Shown here piece by piece: positions 54,999 to 62,569 of a stretch of DNA of 64,000 nt. The notes under the pieces were generated by a model. It had not been told where the DNA came from and did no database searches. It saw nothing but the letters and a program-made list of their open reading frames with translations. Each line of letters starts with the position of its first letter. Position 1 is the first letter of the stretch. Made by a program: the position numbers and the translations under genes. Source of the DNA: Pseudodesulfovibrio cashew (lineage in GTDB: Bacteria > Desulfobacterota > Desulfovibrionia > Desulfovibrionales > Desulfovibrionaceae); contig NZ_CP046400.1 in the NCBI RefSeq assembly GCF_009762795.1, positions 2,457,501-2,521,500 of the forward strand, written 5' to 3'.

Positions 54999-55024
54999 GC
55001 CTCGCATAAGCGGGGCATTTTTTT
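54999..55024 (+). terminator. Second, gene-less terminator
   Basis: GCCTCGC (54999-55005) pairs with GCGGGGC (55010-55016), loop ATAA, followed by A and seven Ts. No ORF lies just upstream. Confidence 0.75.
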
Positions 55025-55154
55025 GTCTTATGGCATTGAGAGGCTGTTTGGTGTGGGGTGGGGAAGGAATTCCAGACTTGGCAAGTTTAGAAAATATCTA
55101 TCTGTAATAGTTGTATTTATATTTTTATTTTGACTCCCGTCCCAGGGGTGAGTC

Positions 55155-55183
55155 TTGACAGTCATATGACTAAAGGGTACATA
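55155..55183 (+). promoter_or_regulatory. Sigma-70 promoter of the arsR/efflux pair with a 12-nt palindromic operator
   Basis: TTGACA (55155-55160), 17-nt spacer, TACATA (55178-55183). AGTCATATGACT at 55160-55171, overlapping the -35 end and spacer, is a perfect palindrome, so it is a likely binding site for the ArsR-type repressor encoded next. Confidence 0.7.
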
Positions 55184-55217
55184 AGTAAAAAATGTGCAAC
55201 TACTCATGTGAGGTATC

Positions 55218-55574
55218 ATGGCCAACCTAGCTTGCAGTGACACTGCAAAACATACCGAAAACGTTTCCATGGTCAGGAGCGGCATGCTCTCCGAGCGGGA
55301 ATTCCTGTTCATGGCCGAGCTGTTCAAGGCGTTGGGGGATTATACCCGCGTCCGGATTCTGTATGCGCTTTCCATCCATGAGCTGTGCGTGTGCGCTTTG
55401 GCCGAGGTGCTGGATATGTCCCAGTCCGCCATTTCCCACCAACTCCGGCTGCTGCGCGCGGCCAAGCTGGTGCGCTATCGCAAGGAAGGCAAGAACGTTT
55501 TTTACGCCCTTGATGACGACCACGTGCGTAACCTGGTCACCCAGGGGCTGGAGCATATTCACGAGGAGGGCTAG
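55218..55574 (+). CDS. ArsR/SmtB-family metal-sensing repressor
   Basis: 118 residues with the winged-helix order of ArsR: LFKALGDYTRVRILYALS, then HELCVCALAEVLDMSQSAISHQLRLL and VRYRKEGKNVFYALD. The CVC in helix alpha-3 (ELCVCxL) is the metal-binding signature of ArsR/CadC-type sensors, and N-terminal Cys (LACSD) may be a further ligand, as in CadC. It should release DNA when bound to Zn, Cd, Pb or As(III). The ATG at 55218 has GAGG 4 nt upstream. The permease is 69 nt downstream. Confidence 0.92.
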   Translation: MANLACSDTAKHTENVSMVRSGMLSEREFLFMAELFKALGDYTRVRILYALSIHELCVCALAEVLDMSQSAISHQLRLLRAAKLVRYRKEGKNVFYALDDDHVRNLVTQGLEHIHEEG

Positions 55575-55643
55575 GCCCCTCCTTTTTTTTGGAGAATTGT
55601 GTGAATACATACTCAGTTATGACGACAATCAAAAGAGTGCGCC

Positions 55644-56732
55644 ATGGTTGATGTGTTGTTGAATGTGATCCTTGCCACCTGGGAGGTTCTGGTCGAGGCT
55701 GGTCCCTACGTCCTGTTCGGCTTCTTTGTGGCCGGGCTGCTCAAGGCGTACGTGCCGGACACGTTCATGGCCCGGCATCTGGGCCGCAATACCTTGTGGT
55801 CAGTGGTCAAGGCCGCCGTCATCGGCGTGCCTCTGCCGCTGTGCTCCTGCGGCGTGCTGCCCACGGCGCTCGGGTTGCGCCGGCAGGGAGCCAGCAAGGG
55901 GGCGACCACCGCGTTCATGATCGCAACACCGGAAACCGGGGTGGATTCCATGGCCGTGACCTATGCGCTCATCGACCCGATCATGACCGTGGTCAGGCCC
56001 GTGGCAGCGTCGATTACTGCTATAGTGGCGGGTGTCCTGGTCAATGCCTTTCCCGAGCGGGAACCCGAACCGTTGCCCATGGACGGGCTTACGATGTCGG
56101 GTGGACTTGGGCATATGCATGAACATGAACACGAGGGGTGCGGCTGCTCCGGCGGGCATTGCGGCGCGGACGGCAAGCCCACGGTCTACGGCAAGTTTCT
56201 GTCTGGAATGGACTACGCATTCGGAGAGATGATCAGCGACATCGGGCGATGGCTTCTGGTGGGCGCGCTCATAGCCGGGCTCATTTCCGCCTTCCTCCCG
56301 CCCGATCTGCTGGACGGCTATGTCGGGACCGGGTTCCACTCCTATCTGATCATGCTCGTTGTCGCGCTGCCCCTGTACGTCTGTGCCACGGCATCCACAC
56401 CCATAGCCGCCTCGCTGCTGCTCAAGGGACTCTCCCCGGGCGCGGCCCTGGTCTTTCTGCTGGCAGGCCCCGCCACCAATGGCGCGACCATCACGGTGAT
56501 GCTCAAGGCGCTGGGCAAGCGGGCGGCGTCCCTCTACGTCTTGTCCATAGTCCTGTGTTCCCTGGCGCTGGCCTACGTGGTCGACGCGTTGTACGCGGCC
56601 CTTGGATTGGACATCACCGCCGTGGTCTCCGGGGTAAACGAGACCCTGCCTCACTGGGTGGGAGTGGGAAGCGCGGTGCTGCTTCTGCTCCTTGTGGCTC
56701 GCAGTTTTCTGCACTCAGAAGGGGGCGGCTGA
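55644..56732 (+). CDS. SO_0444-type Cu/Zn efflux permease (permease/DUF318)
   Basis: 362 residues with about nine helices in two halves. The DUF318 signatures are VPLPLCSCGVLPTALGLRRQ near residue 60 with the CSC motif, and ATPETGVDS; the second half has CATASTPIAASLLLKGLSPG and LAGPATNGATI. A central His/Cys-rich cytoplasmic or periplasmic loop (HMHEHEHEGCGCSGGHC) near residue 155 likely binds metal. Related proteins are annotated as SO_0444 family Cu/Zn exporters; the ArsP arsenic permeases are cousins. With the ArsR gene before it, the pair is a metal-resistance operon. Confidence 0.88.
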   Translation: MVDVLLNVILATWEVLVEAGPYVLFGFFVAGLLKAYVPDTFMARHLGRNTLWSVVKAAVIGVPLPLCSCGVLPTALGLRRQGASKGATTAFMIATPETGVDSMAVTYALIDPIMTVVRPVAASITAIVAGVLVNAFPEREPEPLPMDGLTMSGGLGHMHEHEHEGCGCSGGHCGADGKPTVYGKFLSGMDYAFGEMISDIGRWLLVGALIAGLISAFLPPDLLDGYVGTGFHSYLIMLVVALPLYVCATASTPIAASLLLKGLSPGAALVFLLAGPATNGATITVMLKALGKRAASLYVLSIVLCSLALAYVVDALYAALGLDITAVVSGVNETLPHWVGVGSAVLLLLLVARSFLHSEGGG

Positions 56733-56776
56733 GGAAGCTAGCACCCCGCAGTTTGCGGAGTTGAAAATGGATAACG

Positions 56777-56808
56777 GACGGCCCGGTCATGCGGACGGGC
56801 CGTCTTTT
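56777..56808 (+). terminator. Terminator of the metal-efflux operon
   Basis: GACGGCCCG (56777-56785) pairs with CGGGCCGTC (56796-56804), loop about 10 nt, then TTTTCTTTC. Confidence 0.85.
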
Positions 56809-56862
56809 CTTTCTTCCCCGCCCGTGCTACATAGCCGCCACGAAAATACGGGAGAGATCCAG

Positions 56863-57789
56863 ATGAAGAAAATCGTGTGCGCCGTGGCGCTGGTCCTGGT
56901 CATGAGCCTTCCCGCCCTTGCCTCGGGCGAGAAAATCCGCTTCGGCATTTTGCCGGTGGTCGACACGCTGCCGCTTCAGGTGGCCGTGAGGGACGGTCTG
57001 TTCAAGGATCAGGGCCTTGACGTGGAGTTGGTCAGGTTCTCCTCGGCCCTGGAGCGCGACACGGCCATGCAGGCCGGACAGCTGGACGGTTACTTTGGTG
57101 ATATCATCGCCACCTATCTGCTGATCAGCAAGAACGTGCCCATGCACATCGCGCTGACCTCCTGGCGCACGACTCCCGGGTATCCCATGTTCGGCATCGC
57201 CCAATCCCCGGCTGCGGCCGAGCGGGGGCTGGCCGACATGAAGGGAGCCAAACTCGGCCTTTCCAAGTCCACGATCATGGACTACCTGGCCGATCGCATC
57301 TGCAAGCGTCTCGGCGTCGCTCCTGATTATTTCTCCCAGGTGGAGATCAAGAAGGTTCCCATTCGGTTGCAGATGCTGATGACCAATCAGATCGACGCGG
57401 CCCTTTTGCCGGAGCCGCTGCTCTCCCTGTCCAGGCTCAAGGGCGGCAGCATCCTGGCCACTGCCGAGAATCTGGGTATGCCGCTCACGGTGCTCTGTCT
57501 GCATCGCAAGTATTTCAAGGACGGCGCCGATGCCTACATCGGGTTCGTCGCCGCTTACAAGGAAGCGGTCCGCCGCATAGCCAACAGCCCGGAAAAGTAC
57601 AGGCCGCTCATGGCCGAGACCTGCCGCATTCCCAAACCGTTGGTCGCCGAGTTCCCCATTTATCCCTACCCCCAGCCTTCGCTGCCCACGCCCGAGGAGT
57701 TGGAGGATGTCCAGCAGTGGATGATGGAGAAGGGGCTGCTCAAGGAGGCTGTGCCTGAAGAACTGGTCTTGTCCCCCCTTATCCCGTAG
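56863..57789 (+). CDS. NMT1/NitT-TauT-type ABC transporter substrate-binding protein
   Basis: 308 residues with a signal peptide (IVCAVALVLVMSLPALASGE). The mature protein has the NMT1-like pattern: IRFGILPVVDTLPLQVAVRDG, LFKDQGLDVELVRFSSALER and LSKSTIMDYLADRICKRLGV. Such proteins bind nitrate, sulfonates, thiamine precursors or related small molecules. Substrate is unknown. It starts the three-gene ABC operon; ATP-binding protein and permease follow immediately. ATG at 56863 after GGGAGAGATCCAG. Confidence 0.88.
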   Translation: MKKIVCAVALVLVMSLPALASGEKIRFGILPVVDTLPLQVAVRDGLFKDQGLDVELVRFSSALERDTAMQAGQLDGYFGDIIATYLLISKNVPMHIALTSWRTTPGYPMFGIAQSPAAAERGLADMKGAKLGLSKSTIMDYLADRICKRLGVAPDYFSQVEIKKVPIRLQMLMTNQIDAALLPEPLLSLSRLKGGSILATAENLGMPLTVLCLHRKYFKDGADAYIGFVAAYKEAVRRIANSPEKYRPLMAETCRIPKPLVAEFPIYPYPQPSLPTPEELEDVQQWMMEKGLLKEAVPEELVLSPLIP

Positions 57790-57792
57790 ATC

Positions 57793-58527
57793 ATGCTGAC
57801 AGCTGAGAATCTGGCCAAATCCTACGACGGCGAGGCCGTGCTGAGGGACGTCTCCTTTTCCCTCGACAGGGAGGAGACCTTGGCCGTGGTCGGCCCTTCG
57901 GGGTGCGGCAAGACGACCCTGCTCTATATCTTGAGCGGCCTGGCCGCACCGGATCAGGGCAGGGCGCTGCTTCACGGCAGCCCCATCACCCGGCCTACAC
58001 CGGATATCTCCATTATCCTTCAGGACTACGGACTGTTGCCTTGGCGTACCGTCCTCGACAACGTCGCCCTCGGCCTCAAGGTGCAGGGCGTGCCAAAACG
58101 GGAGCGCCTGGAGCGGGCACGGGAGCAGTTGGCCGAGTTGGGCATCGCCGGACGCGATCAGGCCTATCCCGCCAATCTGTCCGGCGGCGAGCAGCAGCGG
58201 GTGGCCATCGCCCGTGCCTTTGTCACCCGTCCTCGGCTCATGTTGCTGGACGAGCCCTTTTCCTCCCTGGACGCCCTGACCCGCGAGCGCCTGCAGCACT
58301 CCATGCTCGACGTGTGGCAGCGGAACAAGGTCCCTTACGTGCTGGTCACCCACTCATTGGAAGAGGCCGTCATGCTCGGCAAACGGATCATGGTCATGTC
58401 TGGACGCCCGGCCAGCCCGGTGGCGGTTTTCGATAACCCCGGCTTCGGCGACGGCGACATCCTGAACACCGAATCGTGTTTCGCGCTGCTCAAGGAGCTG
58501 CGGCGCACCGTGGAGGACCTGTGGTGA
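57793..58527 (+). CDS. NitT/TauT-type ABC transporter ATP-binding protein
   Basis: 244 residues: Walker A GPSGCGKTT near residue 36, Q-loop ILQDYG, signature NLSGGEQQR near residue 132, Walker B LMLLDEPFS near 155 and VTHSLEEAV. It closely resembles SsuB/TauB ATPases. It starts 3 nt after the binding-protein stop and overlaps the permease start by 4 nt. Residues 1-30 (AENLAKSYDGEAVLRDV) are typical of the subfamily. Confidence 0.93.
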   Translation: MLTAENLAKSYDGEAVLRDVSFSLDREETLAVVGPSGCGKTTLLYILSGLAAPDQGRALLHGSPITRPTPDISIILQDYGLLPWRTVLDNVALGLKVQGVPKRERLERAREQLAELGIAGRDQAYPANLSGGEQQRVAIARAFVTRPRLMLLDEPFSSLDALTRERLQHSMLDVWQRNKVPYVLVTHSLEEAVMLGKRIMVMSGRPASPVAVFDNPGFGDGDILNTESCFALLKELRRTVEDLW

Positions 58528-59285
58528 GCTGGATGCATTCCCTGTTGCGTTACGGGCTGGTGGTCCTGTGCATAGGTCTGCTCTGGAAGGGAGCGGCCCT
58601 GGCCTTGGGCGGAGTCATCCTGCCTCACCCGGAGGAAGCTCTCCGCATCTTCTTTTTCGCGCTGACCACCAAGCTGTTCTGGGAGCACTTCATGGTCAGC
58701 GCCTACCGCGCCGTGTTCGCCATGGGTCTGGCCTGGATCGTGGCCTTCCCCCTCGGGTTGGTCATGGGCAGCGTCAAGCGGGTGGACTCGCTGCTCGCGC
58801 CGTTCGTCTTTCTTACCTACCCGGTGCCCAAGATCGTGCTCCTGCCGGTCTTCCTGCTCTTGTTCGGATTGGGAGACACAGCCAAGATCGCCATGATCGC
58901 GCTCATTCTGGGCTACCAGATCCTGGTAACCACCCGCGACGGGGTCAAGGCCGTCCACCCCAAATACTTCGACTCGGTCCGCTCCCTGGGCGGCTCGCGC
59001 CTGGACGTTCTGCGCGAGGTGCTGCTGCCCGCAGCTCTGCCTCACGGATTTACTGCCTTAAGGCTGGGAACAGGCGTGTCCGTGGCCGTGCTCTTTTTCG
59101 TGGAATCCTTTGCCACCACCCGGGGGCTGGGCTATATGATCATGGACGCCTGGGGCGCCATGGATTACCTGACCATGTTCACCGGCATTCTCGGCATGTC
59201 ACTCATGGGCGCGGCCCTGTACGAGATCGCCAATCTGCTGGAGCGGCGGTTGTGCCGGTGGATGTTTTTACGCAACAAGGGATAG
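58524..59285 (+). CDS. NitT/TauT-type ABC transporter permease, GTG start
   Basis: 253 residues with about six membrane helices. The cytoplasmic EAA-loop segment is KYFDSVRSLGGSRLDVLREV near residue 155, typical of the SsuC/TauC group. The GTG at 58524 overlaps the ATPase stop (GTGA), so translation is coupled; an ATG at 58533 is a possible alternative. A CCGTCGC/GCGACGG stem-loop follows at 59298-59317, without a T-tract. Confidence 0.92.
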   Translation: MSWMHSLLRYGLVVLCIGLLWKGAALALGGVILPHPEEALRIFFFALTTKLFWEHFMVSAYRAVFAMGLAWIVAFPLGLVMGSVKRVDSLLAPFVFLTYPVPKIVLLPVFLLLFGLGDTAKIAMIALILGYQILVTTRDGVKAVHPKYFDSVRSLGGSRLDVLREVLLPAALPHGFTALRLGTGVSVAVLFFVESFATTRGLGYMIMDAWGAMDYLTMFTGILGMSLMGAALYEIANLLERRLCRWMFLRNKG

Positions 59286-59389
59286 AGTAGCGCTTCTCCG
59301 TCGCGGAGTTGCGACGGTAAAAAGTCAAGGGCGGCGCACGGTTTTTGGTCGCCAGGGGTTGATTTTTAACGGCAACGCGGCAATTCTGT

Positions 59390-59404
59390 TTTCGGTAACC
59401 GAAA
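59390..59404. promoter_or_regulatory. 15-nt odd palindrome upstream of phoH, candidate operator
   Basis: TTTCGGT-A-ACCGAAA is symmetric around one base. It lies 104 nt before the phoH start, in the 59286-59507 gap. No regulator is nearby; the role is unknown. Confidence 0.35.
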
Positions 59405-59507
59405 CAATCTGCTCCAGGCTGTTTCTTAACGGGTACGTGCAAGGCGGAGACAGACGCGCTCCGCAAATTGCGCATTTTGCAACAGCCCGAAAAGGGGAGG
59501 CCCCAAA

Positions 59508-60476
59508 CTGTCCGCAACCAAACTTGAATTCGACGACTCCAATCTGGCGAGCCAGCTCTTCGGCCCCCAGAACCAGCATCTCAAATTGCTGGGCGAGCGT
59601 ATCGGCACGAAGATCGAGAGCCGGGGAAACTCGGTGACCATCCAATGTGACGGGAACGACTGCCACAAGGCCGACCTGGCCGGGCAGGTGCTGACCCAGC
59701 TCTACGGCATGCTCAAGACCGGCAAGCCCCTCTATCCCCAGGACGTGGATTTCGCCTGCCGTGTGTTGGAGCGCAAACCCTCGGCCGACGTGGGACAGGT
59801 CTTCAAGGACGACGTGTACGCCACCTCGGGCAAGCGGACCGTTTCGCCCAAGACGCTGAACCAGCGCGCCTACCTGGACGCCATCCGCGAGTCCGACCTG
59901 ACTTTCGGCATCGGACCGGCGGGCACGGGCAAGACCTATCTGGCCGTGGCCATGGCCGTGGGCTCGCTGCTGCGGCGCGAGGTGAAGCGCATCGTGCTCA
60001 CCCGCCCGGCCGTGGAGGCCGGGGAGAAACTCGGGTTCCTGCCCGGCGACCTGACCGAAAAGATCAACCCCTACCTGCGTCCCCTCTATGACGGGCTGCA
60101 CGATATGCTCGACTTCGCCAAGGTGCAGGAATATCAGGAGACCGGCGTCATCGAAGTCGCCCCTCTGGCCTTCATGCGCGGGCGGACGCTGAATGACGCG
60201 TTCATCATCCTGGACGAGGCCCAGAACACCACGCCCGAGCAGATGAAGATGTTTCTCACCCGCCTGGGTTTCGGCTCCCGCGCAGTGGTCACTGGGGACG
60301 TGACACAGATCGATCTGCCGTCTCACGCCAAGTCCGGGCTGTTGCACGCAAGGGCCATCCTGGGCAAGGAGGAGTCCATCCGTTTCATCACCTTCGATGA
60401 GCACGACGTAATCCGCCATCCTCTGGTGGGGCGGATTGTCCGGGCTTACGATCGTTTCGAGAGCGGGGCCGGGTAA
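59508..60476 (+). CDS. phoH: PhoH-family ATPase, probable CTG start
   Basis: 322 residues from a CTG. The P-loop GPAGTGKTYLAVA is near residue 138; RPAVEAGEKLGFLPGDL and LDEAQNTTPEQMKMFLTRLG (Walker B) follow, then VVTGDVTQIDLP, all PhoH-like. The family may act as RNA-linked ATPases with YbeY, which is next. The first ATG/GTG/TTG in frame is a TTG at 59586, deep in the conserved N-terminal region; a CTG at 59508 is preceded 7 nt upstream by AGGGGAGG, and the codons between read like the N-terminus of PhoH (KLEFDDSNLASQLFG). No alternative start exists back to the stop at 59427. Confidence 0.92.
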   Translation: MSATKLEFDDSNLASQLFGPQNQHLKLLGERIGTKIESRGNSVTIQCDGNDCHKADLAGQVLTQLYGMLKTGKPLYPQDVDFACRVLERKPSADVGQVFKDDVYATSGKRTVSPKTLNQRAYLDAIRESDLTFGIGPAGTGKTYLAVAMAVGSLLRREVKRIVLTRPAVEAGEKLGFLPGDLTEKINPYLRPLYDGLHDMLDFAKVQEYQETGVIEVAPLAFMRGRTLNDAFIILDEAQNTTPEQMKMFLTRLGFGSRAVVTGDVTQIDLPSHAKSGLLHARAILGKEESIRFITFDEHDVIRHPLVGRIVRAYDRFESGAG

Positions 60477-60478
60477 CC

Positions 60479-60934
60479 ATGGCAGGTGCGGTAACCGTCA
60501 TACGCGAAACCCGGCTTGATCCGGGTTTTCCGCTTTCCCGCCGCGAGCTTTCAGGGTTGCTGACCGTGATCCTCGACTCTCTGGGGCTGGAGGGACGGAG
60601 CGTTGAGGTCAAGCTGGTGGGCGATGGCGAGATTGCCCGCCTTAACCGGGAATTCATGGGCTGCGAAGGGCCTACCAATATTTTGAGCTTTCCGTCCGGC
60701 GACGAGGACGGCGAATTTATGGGAGCCCTGGCCCTGTCCGTGGACGCGGTAGCCAGGGAATCATTCCTGTACGGACAGCAGCCTACGCTGCATCTGGCCA
60801 GGCTCCTGGCCCATGGCGTCCTGCATCTGGCCGGTCACGACCATGGAGAGATTATGTACGACCTGACCGACGCCGCCGTGGACCGCGTCGCGCTTGAATA
60901 CGCCATAGCCGGGGAGGACCATGCCTGGGCGTAA
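60479..60934 (+). CDS. ybeY: Endoribonuclease YbeY (rRNA maturation factor)
   Basis: 151 residues. The metal-binding motif AHGVLHLAGHDHGE (HGxLHLxGHDH) near residue 110 is diagnostic. PTNILSFP near residue 64 is also conserved. YbeY processes the 3' end of 16S rRNA and takes part in ribosome quality control. It starts 2 nt after the phoH stop, a common gene pair, and overlaps the start of the next gene by 14 nt, so the three genes probably share a transcript. Confidence 0.95.
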   Translation: MAGAVTVIRETRLDPGFPLSRRELSGLLTVILDSLGLEGRSVEVKLVGDGEIARLNREFMGCEGPTNILSFPSGDEDGEFMGALALSVDAVARESFLYGQQPTLHLARLLAHGVLHLAGHDHGEIMYDLTDAAVDRVALEYAIAGEDHAWA

Positions 60935-62489
60935 TGTCATCAAGGGCAAGCAGCTTTACCGGGTTCTCTTTTACGGTGTGATTCTCACGGCGTTGACCAT
61001 GGGAATCCTCGTCTTTTGGGGTGTGCGAGAGGTTCGCAGGGATGCCGCCGTGGTCGCTGTGGAGAATTCGGCGCGCGGTCTTGGAGGCGCGGTAACGGTG
61101 CTGGTCAACGCCGTGACCAAGTCCAACGACGAGATCGGAGCCGCCGGTCTGTCCAGCCTGTCGCCCAAGGCACTGCGAGCGCGGTACCGGTCCATGCTGG
61201 CCGGACACGCCGCTTTGGAGGCCGTTCTGGTTTCCGATGAAAAGGGGCTCCGCTATTCCCTGGCCAAGCGCGCGGACGGCATCGTCGAGCTCGTTCCCGG
61301 CAGGGGCACGGAGAACGCCCTGCGCTGGACCTTGCTGGGCAAGGGTGGCAGCGCGACGCCGACGTCTCCCGAGTGGCCCTTCGACCGTGAGGCCCTGGAC
61401 AAGGGGTTGGCCGACGAATGGGCGCACCTCCAGCCGGGACAGGTCAATTGGCGTAGCGTGTATCGGTTCTACGCCTCGGGCGAGGCTTTGCTCGCGGCGT
61501 CCACCCCGGTGGAGGCCAAGGGCGAAAAGCTCATGATTTCCTATGTCTTTCCCGTCAAAGCCGTTCTCAGGCAGTTGGGAGGTGCGGAAAAGGGTGGGGC
61601 AGAGCGCATTTTCCTCTATTGGGACAGTGGCAAAGTTCTCCCCGTCCGGGAAGTGACCGACGGCGGAGGAGACGATGCAGCGGTTCATATCGAGGAGGCC
61701 GGGCAGATCGAAGACCAGGTCGTGGACGCGGCCATCCAAAGGCTGGACAAGGACCCGGGCCAGAAAGGCAAACCGTTTCGTTACTCACTGGACGGAGAGG
61801 TCTGGTGGGCTTATGTCCTGCCTTTATCCGTGTTCGGAGACACCATCTCCCTGGGCGTGGCCGTACCCATGGCCAATGTCGTCTCTTCGCTGACCAGCGA
61901 CACATTTCTACAGATTTTCGGATTCGGCCTGGTGCTTTTGGCGGCCGGTGCGTTGCTCATCCTGCACCGGAACCGGGCACGGATAGAGGTCCTGGGAATG
62001 AAGCACGGCATGCCGCAAACGCCGGGCGACGTCTTGCGACTCATCGCCGAGGGCGAATCCTCCACTCTGGAGTTCAAGCAGACCCTGCGATTCAACCTCA
62101 AGTCGGGGAAGAACGGTAAGGAAATCGAGCATGCGAGCCTCAAGACCGTGGCCGGTTTCCTGAACTCCGAGGGCGGCAATTTGCTTATCGGCGTGGCCGA
62201 CAGTGGTGAGGTGGCCGGATTCTCGGAAGACAACTTCGCCAACGAAGATAAGGCGCTCCTGCATTTCAACAACCTGGTGAACCAGCAGATCGGCACCGAA
62301 TTTTCGAGGTATATCGATACGGCTGTTCTTGAGGTGCAGGGCAGACAGGTGCTCTGCGTCCACTGCATTCCGGCGGGCGCCCCAGCCATTCTGGACAACG
62401 GGAAGAGCGAGGAATTCTACGTGCGCAGCGGACCCGCCAGCCGCCAGTTGACCCTGAGTCAGTTTTATGAATGGCTGAAGCGGCACTGA
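60921..62489 (+). CDS. Transmembrane sensor fused to a Schlafen/AlbA_2 domain
   Basis: 522 residues. Transmembrane helix 1 is near 13-33 (VLFYGVILTALTMGILVFWG), then an extracytoplasmic region of about 290 residues (to ~325; Cache-like position, no motif I can name with certainty), transmembrane helix 2 near 332-351 (IFGFGLVLLAAGALLIL), and a cytoplasmic AlbA_2 domain (about 375-500: ESSTLEFKQTLRFNL, TVAGFLNSEGGNLLIGVAD, ending FYVRSGPASRQLT). AlbA_2 is a DNA/RNA-binding or nuclease-like module of Schlafen-type proteins. Membrane topology with a periplasmic sensor is an unusual setting for it. It overlaps ybeY by 14 nt, and an orphan binding protein follows 80 nt downstream. Confidence 0.82.
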   Translation: MPGRNVIKGKQLYRVLFYGVILTALTMGILVFWGVREVRRDAAVVAVENSARGLGGAVTVLVNAVTKSNDEIGAAGLSSLSPKALRARYRSMLAGHAALEAVLVSDEKGLRYSLAKRADGIVELVPGRGTENALRWTLLGKGGSATPTSPEWPFDREALDKGLADEWAHLQPGQVNWRSVYRFYASGEALLAASTPVEAKGEKLMISYVFPVKAVLRQLGGAEKGGAERIFLYWDSGKVLPVREVTDGGGDDAAVHIEEAGQIEDQVVDAAIQRLDKDPGQKGKPFRYSLDGEVWWAYVLPLSVFGDTISLGVAVPMANVVSSLTSDTFLQIFGFGLVLLAAGALLILHRNRARIEVLGMKHGMPQTPGDVLRLIAEGESSTLEFKQTLRFNLKSGKNGKEIEHASLKTVAGFLNSEGGNLLIGVADSGEVAGFSEDNFANEDKALLHFNNLVNQQIGTEFSRYIDTAVLEVQGRQVLCVHCIPAGAPAILDNGKSEEFYVRSGPASRQLTLSQFYEWLKRH

Positions 62490-62569
62490 TCGTGGCTGGA
62501 AAAGCGGTTGTCTTGGCCGTTGGCCTCATCTAGAATGACTTAACATTACTGATAAAATGGAGTCGGCGA

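Larger units (their letters stand above)
54805..55217. other. 413-nt region with two hairpin terminators and the arsR promoter
   Basis: After tpx comes the terminator at 54824-54852, then about 145 nt without a gene, then a second terminator at 54999-55024 with no ORF ending at it, then AT-rich sequence and the arsR promoter. The stretch 54853-54998 may therefore encode a small RNA; no promoter is obvious inside it. A 22-codon ORF at about 54884 has no ribosome binding site. Confidence 0.4.

Noticed and set aside
59586-59588. TTG start for phoH
   Set aside because: It would remove about 26 residues of the conserved N-terminus and has no Shine-Dalgarno.
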